From assembly GCA_949288175.1 (NCBI GenBank), contig CASEIV010000011.1, positions 1 to 64,000 on the forward strand: a stretch of 64,000 nucleotides of DNA, read 5' to 3'. Shown here piece after piece: positions 56,577 to 64,000 of the stretch; position 1 is the first letter of the stretch; the number at the start of each line of letters is the position of its first letter. Source of the stretch: an uncultured Eubacteriales bacterium (GTDB taxonomy: Bacteria; Bacillota; Clostridia; TANB77; CAG-508). The notes below the pieces were generated by a model that was not told the DNA's origin, ran no database searches, and was given only the letters and a program-made list of their open reading frames with translations. A program made the translations under genes and the position numbers.

Positions 56577-57807
56577 ATAAAGTTATCAATTTATGTGTAT
56601 AATCCAAATTATTCCAAGAATCATATTCATAACCAATTGTGTAGATATTTGTAGCCCAAATATCTTTTTCTAATAAATATTTAGAAGTTTTATTATTACT
56701 TGTGTCCATATATTTTTTGACAGAAGTTATAATTTCTAATTTAGGGTTTGCTTTAGAAATTTCAGAAATCAAATATTTCCCCTTTTGATTAAATCCTAAA
56801 ATGCGAATATAAGGAGAAGTTTTTTTAGATAAAACCATATCTTTTTTAGTGATTCCTAATAAAGCATATAATAGGATTCTTTGAAGTCTTGTATTAGTAT
56901 ATCTTTTTGATTTAATGATATTTAAAAATTCCACTACACTATTACATGAGTTGGCAGCATTTTTAATGGCATTTTCTAGACCTTCACTAACATCTGGAAG
57001 TTCTGCAATTTCTTGAATAGACATTTTTCGTAAATTATAAATAATTTGTTTTTCAAAGACAGATAAATCAGGAACAACATGTCCCACTTTTATATTTTCC
57101 AAAAGTGTAGAAAATGTATTTTCTGGAACAACTTTTCTTAAAATATCCCAACCATTATTTTTGACAATGTTTCGTATGGCTGTGGCACTGGCAACCTTTC
57201 CATTATATGATGTATCATGATATCCTGCATTATAGCGTTCTACTGTAACAGGAGTGATAGGACTTTTTAATTTTTTTAAAGCTTTTAAATATTCAATTCC
57301 TAAAATATTATTCGGAGAAGAAAGTACATTTGAAAATCGTCTAATATCATTTAAATACATAAGTAAAGCATTTTCTCTAGCTTTAGGAAAGGATAAACCT
57401 TTACTTAGTTCGTGAGACAATATATTTTTATATGTTTTAGGTTCTTTATATAAAATATCAGCTATCATATCTAATGTAGAAATATCTCCTGATTCAGAAC
57501 CAAAAGAAAGATAATCCACAACTTTTAAAGAATCTAAAATTTTAATGGCACCTTCCGCAAAGTTTTCTGCACTAGAAATAGAATATAATACGGGAAGTTC
57601 AATTACTAAATCAATACCATTTTTGATAGCCATTTCTGTTTTGGCCCATTTATCGACTAAAGAAGTAGAACCTCTTTGTGTAAAGTTACCACTAATAATA
57701 GCAACAGAATAAGAAGAGCCTGTATCTTGCAATGATTTTTGCAAATGATATAAATGCCCATTATGAAATGGGTTATATTCTGCAATAATTCCGATAACTT
57801 TACTCAT
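56575..57807 (-). CDS. tmcAL: tRNA(Met) cytidine acetate ligase
   Basis: TmcAL makes N4-acetylcytidine at position 34 of elongator tRNA-Met from acetate and ATP. The 410-residue protein has the nucleotidyltransferase HxGH in IIAEYNPFHNGHLYHL near 6-21. SGNFTQRGSTSLVDKWAKTEMAI, NNILGIEYLKAL and SATAIRN (ISSTxIR-like) follow. The family start MxVIGIIAEYNPFHNGH fits ATG 57807; earlier ATGs overlap the ribosome site. Confidence 0.92.
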   Translation of the reverse strand: MSKVIGIIAEYNPFHNGHLYHLQKSLQDTGSSYSVAIISGNFTQRGSTSLVDKWAKTEMAIKNGIDLVIELPVLYSISSAENFAEGAIKILDSLKVVDYLSFGSESGDISTLDMIADILYKEPKTYKNILSHELSKGLSFPKARENALLMYLNDIRRFSNVLSSPNNILGIEYLKALKKLKSPITPVTVERYNAGYHDTSYNGKVASATAIRNIVKNNGWDILRKVVPENTFSTLLENIKVGHVVPDLSVFEKQIIYNLRKMSIQEIAELPDVSEGLENAIKNAANSCNSVVEFLNIIKSKRYTNTRLQRILLYALLGITKKDMVLSKKTSPYIRILGFNQKGKYLISEISKANPKLEIITSVKKYMDTSNNKTSKYLLEKDIWATNIYTIGYEYDSWNNLDYTHKLITL

Positions 57808-57958
57808 TTTTAGTTTCATTCCTTTCTTTAGGCACAAATTTGGTTGGAAAAGAATTATTTTTCAACCTTTCCTTTCTGAAAAATATTGTATAATTTGTAA
57901 ATTACTGATATAATGTTATCATAAAAAAATATAAAAAACAATGAAGAAAGGTTTTTTT

Positions 57959-58396
57959 ATGGAAAAGGTTATCATATATACAGATGGTGCATGTTCAGGA
58001 AACCCAGGACCTGGGGGATGGGGTTCTATTTTAATGTATAAAGAAAATACAAAAGAAATATCAGGAGGGCAAAAAAATACAACGAATAATGTTATGGAAT
58101 TGACAGCAGTTATTGAGGGACTTAAACTATTAAAGTTTCCTTGTGAAGTTGAAATATATAGTGACAGTGCCTATGTTGTAAATGCATTTAATCAAGGATG
58201 GATATATAATTGGATAAAAAATAATTGGAAAACATCAGGAAAAGAACCAGTAAAAAACAAAGAAATTTGGCAAGAATTATATGCCTTGACAAAAACACAT
58301 AAGGTAAAATTCATAAAGGTAAAAGGACATAGTGATAATGAATTTAATAACAGATGTGATGAAATGGCAAGAAATGCAATCAAGAATTTAGGATAA
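57959..58396 (+). CDS. rnhA: ribonuclease HI
   Basis: RNase HI cuts RNA in RNA-DNA hybrids. The 145-residue protein has all four catalytic acids: [39 protein letters not shown] and [15 protein letters not shown]. The start is ATG 57959 after GAAAGG; the frame from 57941 begins before that site. It leads the TPR gene by 22 bases. Confidence 0.96.
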   Translation: MEKVIIYTDGACSGNPGPGGWGSILMYKENTKEISGGQKNTTNNVMELTAVIEGLKLLKFPCEVEIYSDSAYVVNAFNQGWIYNWIKNNWKTSGKEPVKNKEIWQELYALTKTHKVKFIKVKGHSDNEFNNRCDEMARNAIKNLG

Positions 58397-58418
58397 ATAG
58401 AGAAAAAGGAGATGTGAC

Positions 58419-59657
58419 ATGATAATAGAACAATTTATATTTACAGTTGTTTCACTCGCAATTTTTGTATACATGTTCTTTAAAATGATAAAAAACAATG
58501 ATACAAGTTATATTATCATTTTAATATTAGAAGCGATTGGAATTGCATTAAATTTTTTAGGATTTGCACTTTTTATAGAATTAAATATATTTTTAAATAT
58601 ATTAAAATATGTGCTTTCGATTGTCATACCAGGAATTGTGATTATACTGGAAATGAGAGGTATGACATTAATTGAAATCATGAATATAGCAAAAGCAAGA
58701 ATATATTTAGCAGTTGGAAAAGATAAAAAAGCAAAAGAGGCATTACTAAATTTAGTTTCAAAAATACCAGATAGTTATAAAGGACATAAAATGCTTGCAG
58801 AGCTATATGAAAAAGAAGGTGGAATGCGAAAATCAATTGATGAATATGTGCAAGCAATTGATATTAATAAAAAAGATTATGAGTCTTATTATAAAGTGGC
58901 AGAACTATTAAACAACTTAGATAAAAAAGATGAAGCAACAGAAATGTTATTTAATTTATTAAACAAAAAGCCAGATATGTATAAAGCAACAGAATTGTTG
59001 GGAGATATTCTGATTTCTAAAGAAATGTATAAGGAAGCAGTCAATGTTTATCAAGAGGCTTTAAAATATAATCCTGTAAGTTATGAAATAAACTATAATC
59101 TGGGAATTGCGTATACGATGTTAAATGATTTTCAAAATGCCAAAATTTGTTATGAAAAGGCGGCTGAAATCAATTCCTTGCTATATAATGCAAAATATTC
59201 TTTAGCAGAAATTGCATTAATTTATAAAGATTTAGAAGAAGCAGAAAAAAGATTTTTGGAAACAATCGAAGAAGACGAATTATCGGCAGATGCTTATTAT
59301 GAATTGGCAAAAATATGCTTAATGAAAGGTGAAAAAGAGACAGCTATCAACTATGTTAATACAGCAATTGATATTGCTTCTAAAAAAATAGTGGAAAAAG
59401 TAAAAAAAGAACCATTATTTATACCGATTATGGCAAGAATATCTATTCCATTTAATTTAGATAATCAAGAAGAAAAGGAAACAAAATTAACAGAAAAAGA
59501 AATAAAAGCAAAAGAGCATTTAGAAGAAATGGTGGATATCACAAGACATTTAAGTTATAATGATATTAATTTATTAAAGAAAAATGCAAAGGAAAAGAAT
59601 GATGGAAATATAAAGTTAGAAAATATAGAAAAAGAACAAGATGAAAGACAAAAATAA
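58419..59657 (+). CDS. membrane-anchored TPR protein
   Basis: The 412-residue protein has two or three membrane helices at about 4-22, 30-56 and 62-80. At least six TPR-like helix pairs follow (about 100-330, for example KEALLNLVSKIPDSYKGHKM, KEAVNVYQEALKYNPVSYEI and YELAKICLMKGEKETAINYV). A Lys/Glu tail ends it. It is a scaffold of unknown partner. AAAGGAGATG precedes the ATG. It lies between rnhA and dpaA. Confidence 0.75.
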   Translation: MIIEQFIFTVVSLAIFVYMFFKMIKNNDTSYIIILILEAIGIALNFLGFALFIELNIFLNILKYVLSIVIPGIVIILEMRGMTLIEIMNIAKARIYLAVGKDKKAKEALLNLVSKIPDSYKGHKMLAELYEKEGGMRKSIDEYVQAIDINKKDYESYYKVAELLNNLDKKDEATEMLFNLLNKKPDMYKATELLGDILISKEMYKEAVNVYQEALKYNPVSYEINYNLGIAYTMLNDFQNAKICYEKAAEINSLLYNAKYSLAEIALIYKDLEEAEKRFLETIEEDELSADAYYELAKICLMKGEKETAINYVNTAIDIASKKIVEKVKKEPLFIPIMARISIPFNLDNQEEKETKLTEKEIKAKEHLEEMVDITRHLSYNDINLLKKNAKEKNDGNIKLENIEKEQDERQK

Positions 59658-59716
59658 GAAGTGTAATACTCATAAAATCTTCTAACCAGACTATAATGTA
59701 TAAGAAGGAGGATTTT

Positions 59717-60566
59717 ATGAGTATAAATTTTTGTATCATAGGAGGAGATTTAAGAAGTTTTTTCTTAGCAAAAATATTATCTAGAGAAAAACACGAAGTA
59801 AAATTATATGGTTTTGATAAACTAGAGAATTTTAAAGAATGTGAAAAATATGATGAAATGATTAAAAATTCTGATAATATAGTTTTACCAATACCATTTT
59901 CCAAAGATAATCAGTATGTTAATATGCCATTTTCTAATAAAGATATTGCCATTAGAGAAATATTTTATTATTTGGAAAATAAAACGATATTTGTCGGAAA
60001 CATACATCAGGAATTAAAGGAAGAATTACATAGAAAGCATAATCAAGTAATTGATTTTATGAAAAAAGAAGAATTTGCCATATTAAATGCCATTCCAACT
60101 GCAGAAGCTACAATAGAGATAATATTAAAAAATACAAAGAAAATATTACAAAATAGCAATTGTTTGATTATGGGATTTGGAAGAATAGGGAAAGTTTTAG
60201 CATATAAGTTAAAAGGATTGTCTGCAAAAGTGACTTGTATGACAATGAGCGAAGAAGAAAAGGCATGGGCAGTAGCATATGGATATGAAACGACAAAAAT
60301 AGAAAATTTACAAAAAAATTGTACAAAATTTAAACAGTATGATATAATCATAAACACAATCCCTAAAGTAATATTTAGAGAAGAATTAAAGGAAATTAAG
60401 AAGGAAACTTTAGTAATTGATTTGGCTTCGAAGCCGTATGGAATCGATAGAAAAATAGCAGAACAAGAGAAATTAAACTTTATAGAAGCATTAGGTTTAC
60501 CACGGAAAGTCGGCACCAATGACATCAGTAAAATATATGAAAGACATCATGAAGCAATATATTTGA
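59717..60566 (+). CDS. dpaA: dipicolinate synthase subunit A, +1 shift at CGG near the end
   Basis: DpaA, with DpaB, makes dipicolinic acid for the spore core. The start is ATG 59717 after AAGGAGG. The protein has an N-terminal domain and a Rossmann motif GFGRIGKVLAYKLKG near 155. Codon 263 is CGG (60503-60505). In frame 0 the tail reads LPRKVGTNDISK and runs to 60589 with no family match. In the +1 frame it reads LP-G-KSAPMTSVKYMKDI and ends at 60566, giving 282 residues. LPGKxAPxTx is the conserved DpaA ending. Here the longer 0-frame would hide the shift from gene finders. dpaB is not in the window. Confidence 0.85.
60503..60506 (+). other. CGG +1 frameshift site 7 (DpaA)
   Basis: In-frame CGGA after CCA at codon 263. 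The +1 frame restores LP-G-KSAPMTS, the conserved C-terminal motif. Frame 0 stays open for another 28 codons, so only homology reveals the site. Confidence 0.8.
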
Positions 60567-60606
60567 AAAAGAAACGAAAGCAAAGATGAACAATAAATCA
60601 CAAGTG

Positions 60607-60662
60607 AAGGAGACATATCTTAGCATGATTAGAAAAGAACCAAGAATAAGATGTGTCTCCTG
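60607..60662 (+). terminator. hairpin between dpaA and uppP
   Basis: AGGAGACATATCTTA pairs with TAAGATGTGTCTCCT around a ~26-base loop. No T-run follows, so it may act at the RNA level rather than as a terminator. Confidence 0.5.
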
Positions 60663-60688
60663 ACACTAGAAAAAAGGAGAGAAAAGTT

Positions 60689-61540
60689 ATGTTTTTAGAT
60701 ATCATAAAATCTATAATATTTGGAATTGTAGAAGGAATTACAGAATGGTTACCAATCAGTAGTACAGGACATTTAATATTAGTAGAACAATTTTTAAAAT
60801 TTGAAAATGTTTCACCAGAATTTTGGTCAATGTTTCAAGTCGTTATTCAATTAGGAGCAATTTTAGCAGTCGTATTATTGTATTTTAAGAAAATTTGGCC
60901 AATTACGAATAACAAAGAAAAAGCAATGAAACCAACAGGAATCTTATCTTATTTTGACAAAAATATTATGAGTCTATGGGGAAAGATTTTAGTAGGTTGT
61001 GTACCAGCAGCGATTATTGGATTATTATTTGATGAAACATTTGAAGCTTTATTTTACAATCCAACTTGTATAGCCATTGCTTTAATTGTATTTGGTATTG
61101 CCTTTATTGTAATCGAAAATTGGAATAAAAACAGAAAAGGTACAAAGGATAAAAATTCTGAGATTACCTATAAAGATGCTTTAATTATTGGTGTATTTCA
61201 ATTATTAGCAGCTATCTTTCCAGGGACTTCACGTTCAGGAGCAACAATTATTGGAGGATTATTAATAGGACTATCAAGAGCAAATGCCGCAGAATTTACA
61301 TTTTATTTAGCAATTCCAACAATGTTAGGTGCTAGTTTATTAAAATTGGTAAAATTTGGGTTGGCATTTACAGGTGCTGAAATTATTATCTTATTAGTTG
61401 GAATGGTAATATCTTTTGTAGTATCTATGTTTGTTATCAAATTCTTAATGAATTATATTAAGAAACATGACTTTAAAGTGTTTGGATATTATCGAATCAT
61501 ATTAGGAATCATTGTGTTAACATATTTCTTTTTTGCATAA
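60689..61540 (+). CDS. uppP: undecaprenyl-diphosphate phosphatase
   Basis: UppP (BacA) recycles the undecaprenyl carrier for wall synthesis. The 283-residue membrane protein has both signatures: GIVEGITEWLPISSTGHLIL near 11-30 and PGTSRSGATIIGGLL near 180. Eight or so helices are seen. The start is ATG 60689 after AAAGGAGAG; the frame from 60653 begins inside the hairpin. Confidence 0.95.
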   Translation: MFLDIIKSIIFGIVEGITEWLPISSTGHLILVEQFLKFENVSPEFWSMFQVVIQLGAILAVVLLYFKKIWPITNNKEKAMKPTGILSYFDKNIMSLWGKILVGCVPAAIIGLLFDETFEALFYNPTCIAIALIVFGIAFIVIENWNKNRKGTKDKNSEITYKDALIIGVFQLLAAIFPGTSRSGATIIGGLLIGLSRANAAEFTFYLAIPTMLGASLLKLVKFGLAFTGAEIIILLVGMVISFVVSMFVIKFLMNYIKKHDFKVFGYYRIILGIIVLTYFFFA

Positions 61541-61567
61541 TCATATTATATTAAATTAGATATACAA

Positions 61568-61612
61568 TAAAAAATAGCAATATTGTCAATAGATTATACT
61601 GCTATTTTTTTT
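61568..61612 (+). terminator. terminator after uppP
   Basis: AAAAAATAGCA and TGCTATTTTTTTT pair around an internal loop, with a T-run. Confidence 0.7.
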
Positions 61613-61652
61613 GATATAAAAAAATTGATTTCTCTTTATCTTGGTATGTATA

Positions 61653-61710
61653 AGACTTTTTTATTGAATAGAAAAATTGCTTTTCCTATTCAATAAAAAA
61701 ATCAACGTTT
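61653..61710. repeat. small hairpin repeat, copy 2
   Basis: GACTTTTTTATTGAATAG, loop AAAAATTGCTTTT, then CTATTCAATAA and CAACGTT. The layout equals that at 33244-33300 with arms changed in step. Confidence 0.6.
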
Positions 61711-61720
61711 CATAACAAGG

Positions 61721-61963
61721 TTAAGGATTTTTATTATCTCTCCTTTCAGAATTAGGAGAAGAAGCACATAGTTTTTCATATTCTTTACATTTTATCTTAT
61801 AATCCATTTGCATGCATAAATAGCGATAATAGCTAAAAGCTTGTTCATATTGCATGATGGGATTAAACATAGGATCTTTATATAATTCATTCATATCAAG
61901 ATTGGGATTTCCCATATTAAAATCCATAAAAGGTTGCTGATAATAATTAAAATCTTTTTCCAT
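61721..61963 (-). CDS. small protein of unknown function
   Basis: I do not recognise this 80-residue protein. It is rich in Tyr, Met, Asn and Phe in the first half (PFMDFNMGNPNLDMNELY). A helix YRYLCMQMDYKIKCKEYEKL carries two Cys. There is no signal peptide. ATGGAGGTTTTTC-type spacing gives a clear GGAGG ribosome site. The composition is like that of small spore coat or coat-associated proteins, but this is a guess. It lies before the sporulation gene ylbJ on the same strand. Confidence 0.5.
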   Translation of the reverse strand: MEKDFNYYQQPFMDFNMGNPNLDMNELYKDPMFNPIMQYEQAFSYYRYLCMQMDYKIKCKEYEKLCASSPNSERRDNKNP

Positions 61964-62081
61964 AGAAAAACCTCCATTAAATACAAAATACTAACAAAAT
62001 GTTTTTTACATAAAATTCTCAAAAAGTTATTCTAATAAAATATATTACAATAAAACAAATATATTACAAAAATACAAAAGG

Positions 62082-63140
62082 TTATAAATCAAAATTGAAA
62101 AAAGGAAATAGGTTCATAAATATACAAGTATATAGAACAGCTATAATACCATGTAATAGTTTTCCATAGATATATGGTTTGATAGATAAATCGCTTTTAG
62201 AAGTAATACTAAGTACTTGTAACAAAACAGATATACCACCAAAACCAAGTAAAAATGCGGTAATCAATATATTAATAGAAAGTTTTTTACAAGCAATATT
62301 GGAAATGGTACTTATTCCATTTGTAATTTCAAAAAATCCTGTAAATAGTGGTTCAATAAAAGAAGGAGAGACATGTATAAAATTAAAAAATGGTGTTGCG
62401 ATGATTTCTACCATATGTGTAATGCCACTGGATTTTAAGATAGAAATAATTGAAGAAAAGATGACAACAAATCCACCAATAATCAAGATAGATTTTATAC
62501 TATTTACAATACTTTCTGATAAGATTTCACCTAAGTTAGAAAAAGAGGCCTGTGTTTTCGTATTTGTATAGGTTTTGGAAGTAAAAGAATTTGAATTGGG
62601 ATGTTTTGTTTTCTTCCAAAAGCGAAAGAGAAAGCCAACTGTTAAAGAGGCGAGTAAGTGAGTAATAAATAGTAAAAGTCCAATTATGGTATTTCGATAT
62701 AATAAAATACCGACAGAGCCAATAATAAATAAAGGTCCAGAATTATTTGTAAAACTTAAAAGCCTTTCACATTCTTCTTTTGTACAAATATTTTCTTTCC
62801 TAAAATTGGTAGCAATTTTGGCACCAATGGGATAACCGCTAATAATTCCCATGATAAAAGCAAAGGCACCTTCACCCCTTATATTAAATAGAGGTTTCAT
62901 AAATCGATTTAAAATGTTACCAATATGATAAACAATATTGGTATGCATTAAAAGTTCTGTTGCAACAAAAAATGGGAATAAGGAAGGAACAACAGAAGTA
63001 GCCCAAAGATTAATCCCTGATTTGACTGCTGTTAAATTGGAATTTGAAAATATTAAAATAGAAAGGGTAAATAGTAAAAAGAGAAGGGATATAAAATTTC
63101 TTTTTAATTTTAATACAATAAAGTTACTTTTTAGAAACAT
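62082..63140 (-). CDS. ylbJ: sporulation integral membrane protein YlbJ
   Basis: YlbJ is a polytopic membrane protein of the mother cell, needed for spore formation in Bacillus. The 352-residue protein has about eight helices and the nucleoside-recognition (Gate-like) blocks WATSVVPSLFPFFVATELL, FAFIMGIISGYPIGAKI and TNNSGPLFIIGSVG, with a second half repeating the pattern. AAAGGAGGATTTC precedes ATG 63140. Confidence 0.9.
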   Translation of the reverse strand: MFLKSNFIVLKLKRNFISLLFLLFTLSILIFSNSNLTAVKSGINLWATSVVPSLFPFFVATELLMHTNIVYHIGNILNRFMKPLFNIRGEGAFAFIMGIISGYPIGAKIATNFRKENICTKEECERLLSFTNNSGPLFIIGSVGILLYRNTIIGLLLFITHLLASLTVGFLFRFWKKTKHPNSNSFTSKTYTNTKTQASFSNLGEILSESIVNSIKSILIIGGFVVIFSSIISILKSSGITHMVEIIATPFFNFIHVSPSFIEPLFTGFFEITNGISTISNIACKKLSINILITAFLLGFGGISVLLQVLSITSKSDLSIKPYIYGKLLHGIIAVLYTCIFMNLFPFFNFDL

Positions 63141-63219
63141 GAAATCCTCCTTTATGTCAAAAATAGTAGATTAAGCTATTTATATTCGTGTAATAATTGC
63201 GAAGTAATTTTTCGCATCG

Positions 63220-63305
63220 ACAAATCTTTACGCTTCTTGGAGAACTTAAATATATATAGTTAAATTAGAAAAGTAGAGAAAAGTTCTCGCGAAGCGAGAT
63301 TTGTC
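63220..63305. repeat. imperfect palindrome between ylbJ and coiled-coil gene
   Basis: GACAAATCTTTACGCTTCTT pairs with GCGAAGCGAGATTTGTC, and GAGAACTT with AAGTTCTC. The remaining gap from 63141 to 63481 holds the promoter at 63326 and AT-rich DNA. Confidence 0.6.
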
Positions 63306-63325
63306 CTAAAAAATCAAAAATTTTA

Positions 63326-63354
63326 TTGACTTTTTATATAAACGATAATATAAT
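63326..63354 (+). promoter_or_regulatory. promoter of coiled-coil gene
   Basis: TTGACT (63326-63331), 17 bases and a perfect TATAAT (63349-63354). Confidence 0.65.
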
Positions 63355-63481
63355 TAGTTCATCATTTTTATTCAATTAAAATTTTTTGTTCTAATTTTTT
63401 TATATTCTTAGAAAAATCATTCTATGTTTTTACATCTTAAAATTTCAATTTAAAATAATTTTATTCGAGGAGGTGAGGAAT

Positions 63482-63970
63482 ATGCAGGAAACCTTAGAAC
63501 TTATTTTGCAAGAGATAAGAGAAGTAAAAACAAAAGTAGATGCACTAGAAACAAAAGTAGATGCACTAGAAACAAAAGTAGACAATCTAGAAGAAAAGTT
63601 TGATCAAAAATTATCAGCACTAGAAGAGAGTTTTGACCAAAAACTATTAAAACAAGAAAAGAACTTCGACCAAAAGCTAGTATCATTAGAAGAAAGATTT
63701 GATCAAAAGTTATCAGAACAAGAAAAACGTTTATTAAAAGCAATGGACAAGAAAATTGAAGAAGCAATTAGTAAACAAAGTAAAGAAATAGCAGAAGAGT
63801 TTCAAAATTTGATAAAATATTTAGATAAAAGATTTAAAAAGATAGAAAATAAATTAGATGAGGAAATTTTAAATAATAAAATAGCACATGAATCTTATGA
63901 AGCAAGACTATATAAAATAGAAACAGCACTAAGCTATTTAGAGAAGAAAATATTAGCAAAAAATGTGTAG
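63482..63970 (+). CDS. repetitive coiled-coil protein
   Basis: The start is ATG 63482, with GGAGGTGAGG upstream; a GTG at 63473 overlaps that site. The 162-residue protein is almost all helix. It has three heptad units TKVDALE/TKVDNLE (about 18-38), then four 11-residue units with the core FDQKL (about 40-83), then a non-repeating charged helix. Hendecad repeats favour a right-handed coil. There is no signal or membrane part. The nucleotide repeats are similar too, so copy number may vary. Its role is unknown. Confidence 0.6.
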   Translation: MQETLELILQEIREVKTKVDALETKVDALETKVDNLEEKFDQKLSALEESFDQKLLKQEKNFDQKLVSLEERFDQKLSEQEKRLLKAMDKKIEEAISKQSKEIAEEFQNLIKYLDKRFKKIENKLDEEILNNKIAHESYEARLYKIETALSYLEKKILAKNV

Positions 63971-64000
63971 TTTTGATAATTAGATATTTTATAAAATTTT

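Overview
The window is about 64 kb of very AT-rich DNA from a spore-forming member of the Clostridia (Bacillota). The evidence is the era-yqzL-recO order, the spoIIAA-spoIIAB-sigF operon, spoIID, a spoIIQ-like gene, spoIVB, spoVG, ylbJ, a gerW/ytfJ gene, an alpha/beta SASP, dpaA, an LPxTG/sortase pair and strong AGGAGG ribosome sites. I cannot name a species; an uncultured gut-type lineage is a guess.

Layout. 1-662: the end of an rRNA operon (23S 3' end, 5S) and a tRNA-Asn gene split by a group I intron. 0.7-9.8 kb: an HNH protein, a HAD fragment, udk, a glycosyltransferase, era-yqzL-recO-hpf, a membrane glycosyltransferase-like gene, a SASP and a HAD phosphatase. 9.9-22.1 kb: one large Tad-like pilus or secretion locus (CpaB-like, two CpaE-like, TadA/CpaF ATPase, fused TadB/TadC, then a run of pilin-like genes ending in a dockerin-tipped subunit). 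22.1-33.1 kb: spoIVB, murC, spoVG, pth, rng, rimO, trpS, a conserved unknown, obg and tRNA-Glu. 33.5-45.4 kb: a Ca-type P-ATPase, a two-component system, a solute-binding protein, recA, NUDIX, HAD, recX, scpA. 45.4-51.9 kb: a sporulation block (DUF2953, gerW, spoIIA operon, spoIID, spoIIQ-like) and ychF. 52-64 kb: LPxTG protein and sortase, glgP, tmcAL, rnhA, a TPR protein, dpaA, uppP, ylbJ and a coiled-coil protein. Long fold-back palindromes fill many gaps.

The main discovery candidate is a decoding anomaly. Seven genes (HAD phosphatase, TadA ATPase, TadB/C, two pilin-locus subunits, SpoIID, DpaA) each contain one in-frame CGG codon. In all seven, the homologous protein continues only if the ribosome moves +1, so that C-GGN yields a single residue, glycine. 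By eye I found no other in-frame CGG in roughly 18,000 codons of this window. One site lies inside the Walker A motif of TadA, where the required GxxxxGKT spacing fits only if CGGA gives exactly one Gly. The inserted base always has the same codon phase, and none of the housekeeping genes is hit: four sites are in the pilus locus and two in sporulation genes. This looks like an unassigned CGG codon resolved by +1 frameshifting or quadruplet decoding. A systematic sequencing artefact is the main alternative and can be tested simply.

Other unusual features are the group I intron in tRNA-Asn, leaderless pilin-like proteins with a shared MENA start, and families of fold-back elements whose arms differ between copies but keep complementarity.
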